DNA of 64,000 bases from Protopterus annectens (GCF_019279795.1 NC_056744.1:1509660860-1509724859), one strand, 5' to 3'; shown: positions 24,917 to 35,520, numbered from the stretch's first letter. Notes: generated from the letters alone by a model not told the origin. A program made the numbers and translations.

Positions 24917-25412
24917 TAGTTTTCAGAATATTGTTTAGATTATTTCTTCAGAGTTTTTGGTATCATTATGGTTGGATGAGCATATATTTGCACTGTGTCA
25001 GCCGTTTATAATGTTTAAAATGCTTGTTTAAAATGCTTTTTTAGGCAGATGCTGGTCAGTTAACTTTTTGTATTAAAATATTATTATTTTTATAATTTTA
25101 AGACATTTTAGTGAAAGTATAATAGGGGCAATGTTAAAAGCTCATTTATAAGGTGATTTTAAATGTTCGTGTTATGCAAAGTTTCAGTGTTGACGTCATG
25201 TTTTTGTATTTAAATCACCCTAGGAAGTGGTGCGTTATTTTAAATTCTAACTTCTGATGAAGTTGGCGAAGTGTCGCTGACGAAAATCAGGATCGTTTTG
25301 TTGCTTAAAATAAAATTTTTCAGTAGTTGATCGTATTTATGTGTTGTAAAGTGGATTTCTAATTATTTTAGCATTTTGGTGGATCGTTCATCTGTCTCAC
25401 GTTCTTTTTCCT
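24526..25412 (-). repeat. PLE right inverted arm, copy B
   Basis: This is an inverted copy of the left arm with a (TA)n tract at 24848-24912. On its plus strand the arm carries the best-preserved hammerhead-like core (25254-25285). Confidence 0.85.
25240..25310 (+). ncRNA. Hammerhead-ribozyme-like motif in PLE arm
   Basis: The core box CTGATGA (25254-25260) and GAAA (25282-25285) are separated by 21 bases. These can form a 7-bp stem II, GTTGGCG (25262-25268) with CGCTGAC (25275-25281, two G-U pairs), leaving a 6-base loop. Outer complementarity ATTTTAA upstream and TTAAAAT downstream could help stem I. Penelope-like elements are known to carry hammerhead ribozymes in their pseudo-LTRs, which supports the call. 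I could not place a convincing stem III and cleavage UH, so activity is unproven. Confidence 0.45.
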
Positions 25413-25587
25413 GGTGTGTTGTTGTTTTGGAGTCGTAGAGCAAATTTTTATTCTGTTTGTATAATTCCTGATATAGCTGCCCGTATTTGCGCTTGTTTGC
25501 ATGGATGTGCCCATTGCTTAGCCACAGTTAGCAATTGTGACATCGAAGAGCATATAAGAACTACTTATGCAAATTAAGCCAAATAGC

Positions 25588-25653
25588 AATTGCGTAGTGG
25601 TAGAGACATCCTCCAAAGAGGAGGCAGTCACGATTCGAGTCCCACCGCACCCC
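25588..25653 (+). other. tRNA-like segment, copy B
   Basis: This is the same segment as at 8150-8212, with the D-arm-like GTAGTGGTAGAGAC intact and a T-arm-like CGATTCGAGTCCC. It is a probable tRNA-derived SINE head. Confidence 0.55.
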
Positions 25654-25808
25654 TTTATATTTCATATTTTAAAGTAGTATTTGAAAGAATTCCAGAAATA
25701 TAAAAATAAAATTTTACTAAACTGCATTGAAATGGCCTATGTATCAGTGAACAAAAAGTATATTATTTACATATAAGAAGGAACCTGACATCTAATTGCT
25801 TGTAGCTA

Positions 25809-25945
25809 AGCAGCGTTATGCCTAGAGCAATAAAGATGCCCATAGCTAGACAGCGCTTTACTAAGGGCAATATAGTTGCCCATAGCTAAGCAGCACTTTA
25901 CCAAAGGCAATATAGTTGCCCATAGTTAAGCACCGCACTAACCAG
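25809..25945. repeat. ~45 bp tandem repeat, three degenerate units
   Basis: The units contain gcaatatagttgcccatagc, read at about 25835, 25868 and 25910. The array starts exactly where the 8.4 kb duplication ends. Further GAGCAACGTGGA repeats follow to 25995. Confidence 0.7.
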
Positions 25946-26135
25946 TGCACCGCAGAGCAACGTGGATTAAAGTGGAGCAACGTGGAGCAAAGTCGGCTAA
26001 ACACAGCCACACCCCCTAGCCTGTCTGGACACTTCATAGGTTCATAGGTTCATAGGTAGGTACTAGGCTATCGGCCCTAGGGCCCATACAAGCCTAGCCA
26101 AAAAATGCACCCTGGCTTTTGCCACCCAAGGAAAT

Positions 26136-28975
26136 TATTTTCCTATGCCCCTGTCAAGCAGAGCCACAGAAGTGATCCCCGGCGTGAATTTCCCATTTCT
26201 CATCCAATCATCAAGAATTTTCTCGAAGAGTGCTAATGAGGAGCTCTGTTTGTCATGGATAGGTAGTCTGTTCCAGAGTATGAGAAGTCTCTGGGACAGG
26301 AATCTATCCCTCCAGCATGTTCTGTTTATTGTGGTGACAAGGTTAAGGTCCCTAGAGCATGTAGCTCAGAGGGATTGGGATTTCTTTAAGTGGAGCATGT
26401 CCAACAGCTCTGGGTTTGACATAGCTTTGTATGTTAGGCAGAGATCACCCCTGAGTAGGCGATATGCGATGGAGTAAAGCTGTAGTTTTTTGAGACGGTC
26501 TGCATAGGGCATCTATTTTAGGCCAGTAATCCTCTTTGTGAGGTATTTCTGTGGTCTTTCCAGTTGTTGTAGATGTCTTGTGAGGTACATACCAAAAGGG
26601 GCATTGTACTCTATAATAGGTCTAATGAGTGATGAGTAGAGGAGAGCAATGACCTCTTTTTTTCTGGATGAGAATCCTTTTGTGATGAGATGAGCCATGT
26701 AGAAGAATTTCCTGACCACTGTGGCAATGTGATTATCAAAGGAGAGACTACTGTCGACCTGTGTCCCAAGGTCTCTTATCACATTTTCGGCATTAAGTAG
26801 ACTACCAGCTATGTGGTAGTTCATGGGTACAGAGTTTTTACCAAAGGGTATGACAATACATTTTTTGGCATTGAACTTCAGGCCATGGCTTTGACACCAG
26901 GAATCTGTCTCAGTGAGGCCCTTTTGTAGTTTGTCCACATTGTTAGGAGTTTCGATTATGGCTCCTAGTTTGCAGTCATCTGCAAACTTTGTTAGCCAAA
27001 GACCTTCTGTGTTGGCCTGCACTTCAGAGAAGTAGATACCAAACAGGAGAGGACCCAGGACTGAACCCTGTGGTACTCCACTTGTCACTGGTCTGATGTC
27101 AGATTTGGAATCCGCTACTTTCACAGTGTGGGTTCTGCCTGTGAGCCAGTTGGCAACCCATCTTATGACATAGGGATTTATACCTAGTTTAGTGAGCTTA
27201 TCTATAATTCCAGAGTGGGGGGTGGTGTTAAAAGCCTTGGCGAGATATAGATAAGCTGTGTGAACCATTTTACCATCATCTATGGCTTTGGTGACTGCTT
27301 CAAAGAAGTCAATCAGGTTTAGGAGACATGATCTGCCTTTTACAAATCCAAACTGAGTAGGGTCCAGAGTTTGGAGATTACCAATGTCTTTGTTTATGAG
27401 TTCCATGATGATACGTTCCAGGCTCGTCAGGCTAATGGAGCGGTAGTTCCCAGGGTCCGTCGTGGTTCCCCCTTTATGGAGTGGGATAACTGTCATGGTA
27501 CGCCATTCAGTGGGTACAAAGCCTGAGGTGAGACTATGATTGAACATGGTACTTAGGTAGGGTGCCAGTTCGTTCTGTAGTTCGTGTAGAACGCAGCCTT
27601 GGATATTGTCAGGTCCCATGGATGCTGTGTTCTTGGCTTTGGAGAGTGTGTTTTTTACCTGTGCAGCCGTGATTATAAGATCTTTGCATTCTTCCGGTAT
27701 AGAGATGGGCCCTCTAGGGGGTGGGAGGGGTGTAAAGTTAGCACTGAACCTATCTGCTAGGATGTTGGCAATATCAGTTGGTTCTGTATATTTAGTGCCA
27801 TTATGCTGTAACTCAGAGCAGATCTGAGTGTTCCCATTTAGATTATTGACATAGCTATAGAATGCTTTGTGGTTGTCTTTAGAGGCAGTGGCAATTTTGT
27901 TTTCGTAACTAGCTTTGGAGGATTTTATGAGGGATCTCAACTTCTTACTGAGGGAGACCAGGGAGTTCCTCCAGTCATGGGATTTTACTCTTTTTTGCAA
28001 CAGTTTCTTTCTTCTGTTGTAGAGTTTGTTTATGGCAGAGGACCACCAGATTGGCTTCCTTTTTTGGAGGATAACATCTTGGTTCTATTAGGGATAGCAT
28101 GATCCATGCACTCGTGTAAGTGCTTATAAAGTGCATTTGTGTAGGATTAGGCAGTCATACCTCTATTGTCCGTCTGCATGTGTGTCATGAAGTTTGCCAC
28201 TTCTGTCTTAAGAAGTATGAAGTTGGCTTTTGAGAAGTTTTTTATGATGGTTTCCCTAATTGGGGCTGGGGGTGGGATGTGAATGTCTAGACTGATTAGC
28301 TTTTGGTCGGATCTGACCAACGAGGAATTGACCTCTGGTGTGGAACACCGGTTTCCCATGTTGGTGATGACAAGGTCTAGGATATTGCTGCCCCTGGTGG
28401 GGGTGTGAATAAGTTGATCCAAGGCGTTGGAATTTATGAATTCTAGAAAACGTTGAGCAAAAGAGTTTGTACATGAGTAGTTTTCCCAGTTAATGGTGGG
28501 GTAGTTGAAATCACCCATTATTAGGGTGTTGGGTTGTACCCTAATACTTTCCAGTGTATCAAGAAATGAGGTGTGTGAATCCTGGAGCATGGTGGGGGGT
28601 CTGTAGCAAGCTACAATTTGGATTGCGGTCTTGCCCAGAGTTAGTTGCACTTGGATAACCTCGGATGCATTATGCTGTGCAACTAGCCTGGAGGTGTGGA
28701 TATCCTTAATGAATATGGACACGCCTCCGCCTTTAGTGTTTCTTTCTGGGTTAGGTGGCCGAATGGTGTGGTATGAATTGAAGCCTGGTAATGCAGGGGT
28801 GCTCTCTGGAGCTTTGAACCAGGTCTCTGTCACTGCACAGATGTCAGTGTTCTCCATTTTAAGGAGTGCCTCGAGTGAGTGCATTATGAGGTTTAGACTT
28901 GTAGCATTGAGTAGCATTACCCTCAGATTTTGCTTGCTTGTACTGGTTATGGTTGTGAATTTGTCATTTGAACCT
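26136..28975 (-). pseudogene. CR1 ORF2: AP endonuclease + reverse transcriptase
   Basis: The endonuclease (28917-28147) shows the N-terminal LLNATSLNL, ETWFKAPES, GGGVSIFIK, CYRPPT, MGDFNYPTIN, LDLVITNMG and RSDQKLISL. The last block is normally SDH, so the catalytic His is Gln here. A stop near 28145 and a frameshift at an A-run near 28070 lead into a 495-codon RT frame (28000-26513). It carries MGPDNIQG, VIPLHKGG, YRSISLTS, TQFGFVKGRS, YLAKAFNTTPHSG, SGVPQGSVLGPLLF and catalytic FADDCKLG (around 26965-26985), then the thumb. A frameshift near 26513 precedes the C-terminus (RTCWRDRFLSQRL) and stop at 26136. ORF2 would nick target DNA and prime reverse transcription there. Confidence 0.9.
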
Positions 28976-28984
28976 TGCCTAAAA

Positions 28985-29930
28985 AAGGCACTATAGGGAT
29001 GGCAAGAGTCTTAGCCAGTATCCGGAATCCTAAGGGCAACAGGTGCAGGCCATATCTGGCAAAGCATCATGGACTGTCGATCATGTCATCCCAGGCAGAC
29101 AAATACTGGATCCCCTTAGAATGACACCAGAAGCTTAGCCAATTGTTGAAGTCAATCATTTTGTCCTTGCACTGTGGTATCATTCTGGGTGATGGCAGGA
29201 TGCTACTCAGGGTTAGGGTCATACCTGCCTGGGATACAAGATCGGAGAGCTCCTCCATGTCTCTTTTCATGTAGTCCAGGGAGGTACGTCTCAGGTCATT
29301 CACACCAACATGGGCAATGATCATATTTGTACTTATTGTGGAGTGACCTGAGTGCATGCATTATGTGGCGGATCCTGGCACCTGACAGGCAGCTGACAGT
29401 AACTTTCTCCTTGTTTAGTCTACTGAGTGGAACATCAGTGTGCCTGACTATAGAGTCACCTATGACTAGAGTGTTGGGTACGTTGGTATGCCTTATGGGC
29501 TGTGGTTGAGTGGCACACTGAGTTTGTGGGCTATGTGTCATTTGGGTTGTGTTGGGGGTGGAGTTTGCTTGCGTTTATGCTTTGGATGTCCCTGATGCTT
29601 GGGCAGGTTTTTATTGAGAGCATCCGTGAATGTAGGTGTGTGTTTTGTGTTCCTATGTGTGTGTTTTGGTGGTATGGGTTTTGAGGGACTATGTGATGAG
29701 CCTGGTGTGGTGCAAGTGTTTAACCTCTTCTCTTGACTGTCTAGTCCAGTCTTGAGTGAAGAGAGCTTTGCTTCCAGTTTGGCTATATAAGTGCATCTCT
29801 CACAGGTTGTAGTGTTGGGTGGTAGGAGGAGAGTGTTGTCTGTGTACATAAGGCAATTGCTGCATTGCCCCAAGATGCCCAGATTCATCAGGTAGACAGG
29901 AAAAATCACTGGGAGCTGACCCTTAGACAT
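28985..29930 (-). pseudogene. CR1 ORF1: PHD-like + coiled coil + SGNH esterase
   Basis: From the ATG at 29930 the protein has a Cys pair cluster (CSNC...CERC, about residues 23-45) like the PHD-type fingers of CR1 ORF1. A short coiled coil (YIAKLEAKLSSLKTGLDSQE) and a basic Pro/Thr-rich linker follow. The SGNH/GDSL esterase domain has VIGDSIVRHTD (catalytic Ser in GDS), an HVGVND block (GxND) and YGLHLLPLG near 29040. In the copy at 48030-48719 the last block reads RDGLHLSPLG, so the catalytic Asp is replaced by Tyr here. Frames change around 29540 and 29340, and an in-frame TGA lies near 29069. Esterase domains are known in CR1 ORF1; their role is thought to be membrane or RNP related. Confidence 0.82.
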
Positions 29931-29989
29931 GCCTGGATAAGTGCTTATTTATTAAGTACTAAAAACTGCTTTCCACTAGACAAGTGAGG

Positions 29990-30413
29990 AAAGTTGAGTG
30001 CTGTAGTAATTTGCAGCTTATGTAATGCTTACAATGAGTTCTGAACAAGTGCTGAGTTCAAAGAAACAGATTTGAGTGCTGAAACTAGAAAACTGGCTAG
30101 TTATAAGAAAAAAAATAAGCTAGAAGGCTTCCCTCCAACACAGAAGGGCTTGGGGGCTCAGAAGCCTACAAATAGTCTATACCACTTAACAGGAAAGGCA
30201 GGAAACAAGCTTAGATTTTTTTTCTTCTGTTTCCCAGATGCTCTCTTTGTACACAGTAGGTGTGCCTGAAATCAGAATATGATCTCACTGCACTCAGTTG
30301 AGTAAGCAAATGAGATGGGCCTAGAAGGAGTATCCAAACACAAATTTACAAGAGGGGTGGGCAGTTTCAAGGCCACCAAGATTAACACCAAAACAAAAAC
30401 AGGGACAGTGGGT
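29990..30413. other. Unassigned sequence between CR1 and satellite
   Basis: No gene is visible. Short motifs such as accacttaacaggaaaggca (near 30180) resemble pieces of the adjacent satellite unit, so the array may once have extended further left. Confidence 0.4.
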
Positions 30414-32866
30414 GGGACTAACTGAAGAGCAGAGTCAAAATTTCCAGTTCAGTTAATATATATTCCTGCAACACAGTTAAATCAATTTAAATACTGTATT
30501 CTTTGAAAAAAAGTGCAGATAAAGGTACTTAAATTCTCTTATACATCCAGTTGAATACAGCTAGATCTTAGCCGGCCAAAGCTGAGGTTTTTAAGCAGAA
30601 AATATGTCAAACTGTACCACTTAAAAAGGCAAGGACAGGAAATCAAAGAATGTGGCTACCCCCACACCTGTGATTACTAACAAACAATAAAATTCAGCAG
30701 CACTGACTGAAGAGCAGAGTCAAAATTTCCAGTTCAGTTAATATATATTCCTGAAACACAGTTAAATCAATTTAAATACTGTATTCTTTGAAAAAAAGTG
30801 CAGATAAAGGTGCTTAAATTCTCTTATACATCCAGTTGAATACAGCTAGATCTTAACCAGCCAAAGCTGAGGTTTTTAAGCAGAAAATATTTCAAACTGT
30901 ACCACTTAAATAGGCAAGGACAGGAAATCAAAGAATGTGGCTACCCCCACACCTGTAATTACTAACAAACAATAAAATTCAGCACGGACTAAAGAGCAGA
31001 GTCAAAATTTCCAGTTCAATTAATTTATATTCCTGCAACACAGTTTCAATTTAAATACTGTATACTTTGAAAAAAAGTGCAGATAAAGGTACTTAAATTC
31101 TCTTATACATCCAGTTGAATACAGGTAGATCTTAGCCAGCCAAAGCTGAGGTTTTTAAGCAGAAAATATTTGAAACTGTACCATTTAAATAGGCAAGGAT
31201 AGGAAATCAAAGAATGTGGCTACCCCCACACCTGTAAGTACTAACAAACAATAAAATTCAGCAGCACTGACTGAAGAGCAGAGCCAAAATTTCCAGTTCA
31301 GTTAATATATATTCCTGCAACACAGTTAAATCAATTTAAATACTGTATTCTTTGAAAAAAAAGTGCAGATAAAGGTACTTAAATTCTCTTATACATCCAG
31401 TTGAATACAGCTAGATCTTAGCCGGCCAAAGCGAGGTTTTTAAGCAGAAAATATTTCAAACTGTACCACTTAAATAGGCAAGGACAGGAAATCAAAGAAT
31501 GTGGCTACCCCCACACCTGTGATTACTAACAAACAATAAAATTCAGCAGCACTGACTGAAGAGCAGAGTCAACATTTCCAGTTCAGTTAATATATATTCC
31601 TGCAACACAGTTAAATCAATTTAAATACTGTATTCTTTGAAAAAAATGCAGATAAAGGTACTTAAATTCTCTTATACATCCAGTTGAATACAGCTAGATC
31701 TTAGTTGACCAAAGCTGAGGTTTTTAAGCAGAAAATATTTCAAACTGTACCACTTAAATAGGCAAGGACAGGAAATTAAAGAATGTGGCTACCCCCACAC
31801 CTGTGATTACTAACAAACAATAAAATTCAGCAGCACTGACTGAAGAGCAGAGTCAACATTTCCAGTTCAGTTAATATATATTCCTGCAACACAGTTAAAT
31901 CAATTTAAATACTGTATTCTTTGAAAAAAATGCAGATAAAGGTACTTAAATTCTCTTATACATCCAGTTGAATACAGCTAGATCTTAGTTGACCAAAGCT
32001 GAGGTTTTTAAGCAGAAAATATTTCAAACTGTACCACTTAAATAGGCAAGGACAGGAAATTAAAGAATGTGGCTACCCCCACACCTGTGATTACTAACAA
32101 ACAATAAAATTCAGCAGCACTGACTGAAGAGCAGAGTCAAAATTTCCAGTTCAGTTAATATATATTCCTGCAACACAGTTAAATCAATTTAAATCCTGTA
32201 TTCTTTGAAAAAAAGAGGAGATAAAGGTACTTAAATTCTCTTATACATCCAGTTGAATACAGCTAGATCTTAGCCGGCCAAAGCTGAGGTTTTTAAGCAG
32301 AAAATATTTCAAACTGTACTACTTAAATAGGCAAGGACAGGAAATCCAAGAATGTGGCTACCCCCACACCTGTAATTACTAACAAACAATAAAATTCAGC
32401 AGCACTGACTGAAGAGCAGAGTCAAAATTTCCAGTTCAGTTAATATTCATGCAACACAGTTAAATCAATTTGAATACTGTATCATTTGAAAAAAAGTGCA
32501 GATAAAGGTACGTAAATTCTCTTATTCGTCCAGTTGAATACACCTAGATCTTAGCTGGCCAAAGCTGAGGTTTGTAAGCAGAAAATATTTCAAACTGTAC
32601 CACTTAAATAGGCAATGACGGGAAATCAAAGAATGTGGCTACCCCCACACCTGCAATTACTAACAAACAATAAAATTCAGCAGCACTGACTGAAGAGCAT
32701 AGTCAAAATTTCCAGTTCAGTTAATATATATTCCTGCAACACAGTTAAATCAATTTAAATACTGTATTCTTTGAAAAAAAGTGCAGATAAAGGTATTTAA
32801 ATTCTCTTATATGTCCAGTTGAATACAGCTAGATCTTAGCCGGCCAAAGCTGAGGTTTTTAAGCTT
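30414..32866. repeat. Satellite array, nine ~283 bp units
   Basis: The shared word agagcagag (agagca in units 4 and 9) starts at 30426, 30711, 30993, 31275, 31560, 31844, 32128, 32413 and 32694, giving periods of 281-285. Units differ by scattered substitutions. Units 5 and 6 share private variants (caacatttcc, ttagttgacc, gaaattaaag), so they arose by a recent local duplication. The last unit is cut near 32866 and passes directly into a tRNA-like segment. There is no coding potential. Confidence 0.97.
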
Positions 32867-32875
32867 GTAAAATAA

Positions 32876-32955
32876 AAAGCAATGACAAGGTTCGGACCTG
32901 GGACACTATGCACCACAGTCAAAGAACTGAACCACTAAGCCATAACAGCTTAGGA
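32876..32955 (-). repeat. tRNA-derived SINE-like head
   Basis: On the minus strand, TGGCTTAGTGGTTC (A-box-like) is followed about 30 bases later by GGTCCGAACC (B-box-like). The same ~75-base sequence in a diverged form lies at 52226-52305 on the plus strand, so it is a dispersed family and not a unique tRNA gene. Confidence 0.6.
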
Positions 32956-33142
32956 TAAATATGCACTGTTAACATACATATAGTTATAAATGGAAGATTA
33001 ACCATTGCTAAGCAGGTCTGCAGTCAGCCGAGAAACTTCAAAAACGGCCAATCACCAAAAAGTGCGGGAAAATTTGACATATATAAGCTCCATAGGTGGG
33101 AATACTCACCATAACTGATTGTAGCTGCCATCTGTAGTCAGA

Positions 33143-33446
33143 ATGTCTGGTGCTGGAGAGGGTATACACTTTAGAGTGCAACACTGGTTCATCGAGGAGT
33201 CGAAATACATGGTTTGGCTCCTTGTCCAACGTCATGAGTCAAGACTCCTGCAAGGCCAGTTCAAAGGGACGGAGTACAAAGCAGAGGTTTGGAACCGGTT
33301 AGCTCATGATCTCACCAGTGCCACAGGTGTTCCTTGGACTGGTGAACAGGGCCGTCACCACCATGCAGACCTGAAGAGACAGAAGCAGGACCTACTGAAC
33401 CAATGAATACAGGAGGCCCATGGCATGCGTGATGCCCCACCACTGA
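33143..33446 (+). CDS. Myb/SANT-like gene, exon 1
   Basis: From ATG 33143 the frame encodes MVWLLVQRHESRLL, EVWNRLAHDLTSATG and HHHADLKRQKQDLL, the three-helix pattern of Myb/SANT-like proteins of the MSANTD/NAIF1 type. These occur both as host genes and as the second gene of PIF/Harbinger transposons. A TGA at 33404 interrupts the frame. Reading through it, the frame continues to a GTAAGT donor at 33447. The exon leaves one base over, which fits the acceptor phase of 34854. The TGA could be a CGA-to-TGA decay, or the protein may simply end there. The neighbouring repeats favour transposon origin. Confidence 0.6.
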
Positions 33447-33620
33447 GTAAGTAGCCATGGAATGAAGTATGTTGGACATGCTAATTTAGTCTATATAATG
33501 GATAGGAATGTCTCAATATCCCTTCATTTACTCCACAGCTGCAGGTAACCATGCTGTGAATCAGCAAGCCTATGCAGATAGGCTGCTAAGGCTACGCCAC
33601 TAGGCAGGTTAGTAATTCTT

Positions 33621-33985
33621 CTGCATGCATTGTTATTTAAAATAGGTGAGAGAGCCTGGAAAAAAGTGTTATATCTCCATAATAAAGGCATAAAATGCCC
33701 TGAATAATGTCTCTGCATGTACTGTTATATAAAATAAGTCAGAGATCCAGAAAGAGAGTGTAGTAACCCATTAATAAAGGTAAAAGAAGTCAAGAATAAA
33801 TATCTCTGCATGTACTGTTATATAAAATAAGTGAGTGAGCCTGATAAAGAGTGTTGTAACCTATTAATAAAGGTTTAATATGTCTTGAATACATCTGCTG
33901 TATGCACTGTAATATCAAATAAATGAAAGAGCCTGAAGAAAAGTGTGCAATGTAATTAATAAAGGTATAATACTTGGAGTGTGTG
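33621..33985. repeat. 92 bp tandem repeat, four units
   Basis: Units start near 33621, 33713, 33806 and 33898 with ctgcatg.a.tgttat.taaaata and contain an attaataaaggt motif. The array lies in the putative intron of the Myb/SANT-like gene. A short (GT)n run follows at about 33978-33994. Confidence 0.88.
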
Positions 33986-33994
33986 TGTGTGTGT

Positions 33995-34853
33995 CACTTA
34001 CTTTGAAATGTAGTTGTACCCTTGCATCATATAAATTGTAATGTTGTATTAAGTGCTGTCAATCCACAGTTGGGCAGTCCCATATAAAGTGGATGAAGGA
34101 AGTACCAGTAGTTGTGAAGCATATATAAAGTCCTCAACAGGTGCTTATTGGCTGGCATGCATAGGTTAATCTGGCACATGCGTAGCTTGTTTATGTGTTC
34201 CCCAGAAATGTGAGTGTGCTACCCGAAATGTAGGGTTCTGTAGAAATATAACTGAAAATGTCATGTGAACACATCCAGATATGCAGATATATAAATATAA
34301 ATAAAATATATAAGTATGTAGCAGTAACATCTGCATCTTGGACAGTTAGTATGTCAGATATAGGTCAGGTATATAATGAACTAGCCAAACCCATTACATA
34401 AGTAATACATGTTGCCTAGGGTAATAATACACATATGGGATATACACCTGCAGTCAACAGGAATAGTGTAGAGTAAAAGTACTTATAAGATGTTGATGGA
34501 GGTATCTTTTTACACCCTACTGTATGTGCATAAACAATGCAATTCCACACCTCAATGGGTATGTCTAATCTCATAATATTTGTTGGGACATATGTCCTAT
34601 TGTTCTATAAATATCTACGTGTACGTTGATGCATGTGCCCTGTTCAAACACCACAATTTTGGTGGGCTGTTGCCACCAATCATTCCTGCATGCCGTTGGA
34701 ATGTCTACTGTCGTGCAATATATGCATGTGTTATGCTTGCTGTTCAACTGTTGTAACCCTGGTGTGTTGGGTTAATGGGAATATTGCTGCATGCTGTTAC
34801 AACTAATTTGGAATGCTGTTGTCTAACTTGTAATTAAACACACCTAAACACAG
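33995..34853. other. Intronic or unassigned sequence
   Basis: This is AT-rich DNA with no recognisable gene, part of the presumed intron of the Myb/SANT-like gene. Confidence 0.4.
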
Positions 34854-35137
34854 AACGTACGGGAAGGCCGGTCCCAGCGGACCCACCTGTCCCTCCTCAG
34901 CTGGGAATTGCACCTGGCACCAGCAGGTCCGGTGCCCAGCCCTGGCACCCCTCTTCCATTGGTCCTGTGCCACCTTCGGGTGGAAGCGCTGCAGGGGATG
35001 GGGCTCATCCCCCCTGTGCAAGCATGGATGGGAAGGGCCACCTGTCACCCTCTGAAGGGTCCGGGCTGTGGTGCATAGGGAGATCCAAGCGTTCAGTCAC
35101 TGATGCCATATGCCAGATCGAGGCAAGAGTGGCATGA
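34854..35137 (+). CDS. Myb/SANT-like gene, exon 2
   Basis: After an acceptor (aaacacag, AG at 34852-34853) an open frame of 94 codons runs to a TGA at 35135. It is rich in Pro, Gly and Ser and ends with a predicted helix KRSVTDAICQIEARVA. The stretch is much more GC-rich than its surroundings (about 34850-35240), as expected of coding sequence in AT-rich DNA. Its first two bases complete the single base left by exon 1. The tail resembles C-terminal regions of Harbinger Myb-like proteins in style, not in detail. The splicing is inferred. Confidence 0.5.
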
Positions 35138-35520
35138 CTCTCGGGTGAGCCTGCCCCTCCTACACAGCTCCAGCACAGCCACCCTTGGGGCTGTGAAGGT
35201 GCAGTGGTGACTGCCCATGGGTGGGGATCTCACTTCCACTGTTACCATCTGTGGGCTCATGAGATTGCGATTTCCAAACATCCTTCCCCATCAATTGTGT
35301 TCACCCACCCCATGTGTCATATTCCACCCCTGTATGCATCTTGTTTGTCTTGTCTGTTTACCTCCCCAACCTACCTCCCCAAATATACCTACTTCCTCTA
35401 CCTCACGTTCCACTCTCACCTGAAAAAAAAAATAACAAAAAAGGGCAATCTATTCTCACAAGAAAATTACGCCCCATACATAGCTGCCCATTTCGCACAC
35501 ATGTCCACTGGACATGTAAA

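Larger units (their letters stand above)
19809..25460 (-). mobile_element. Penelope-like retroelement, copy B
   Basis: This is the better preserved copy of the PLE. Inverted arms lie at 19809-20689 and 24526-25412. An internal pseudo-LTR sits at 24080-24515 directly upstream of the coding start, and the minus-strand coding region runs from 24077 to 20563. The right arm ends at gttctttttcct, and the similarity to the leader continues to about 25458, as in copy A. No clear target duplication was found. Confidence 0.87.
17406..25808. repeat. Copy B of the 8.4 kb direct duplication
   Basis: This is the second copy of the block found at 1-8354. Many homopolymer runs are longer here, for example the C run near 20696 against the one near 3279, so its reading frames are better preserved. 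Beyond 25808 the sequence switches to a short ~45 bp tandem repeat and then to the 3' end of a minus-strand CR1. Copy A is instead followed by a plus-strand CR1. Confidence 0.95.
26033..29985 (-). mobile_element. Near full-length CR1-type LINE
   Basis: The element reads on the minus strand as ORF1 (29930 to about 28985) and ORF2 (about 28975 to 26136), followed by a short 3' UTR and a terminal tail of three CCTATGAA units (26033-26056). CR1 elements characteristically end in short tandem tails instead of poly(A). The UTR motif (reverse strand) ggctaggctt...gggcc...gatagcctagtacc also ends the CR1 copies at about 39728, 51658 and 58881. The 5' start is uncertain. The element is about 3.9 kb long and several frameshifts make it inactive. 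Confidence 0.9.

Noticed and set aside
30414-32866. CRISPR-like array
   Set aside because: The periodic units are about 283 bp and continuous, without short repeats separating unique spacers, and the window is eukaryotic.
34803-35048. Minus-strand frames over the GC-rich island
   Set aside because: The plus-strand frame has a matching acceptor, phase and stop; the minus-strand frames are its shadows.
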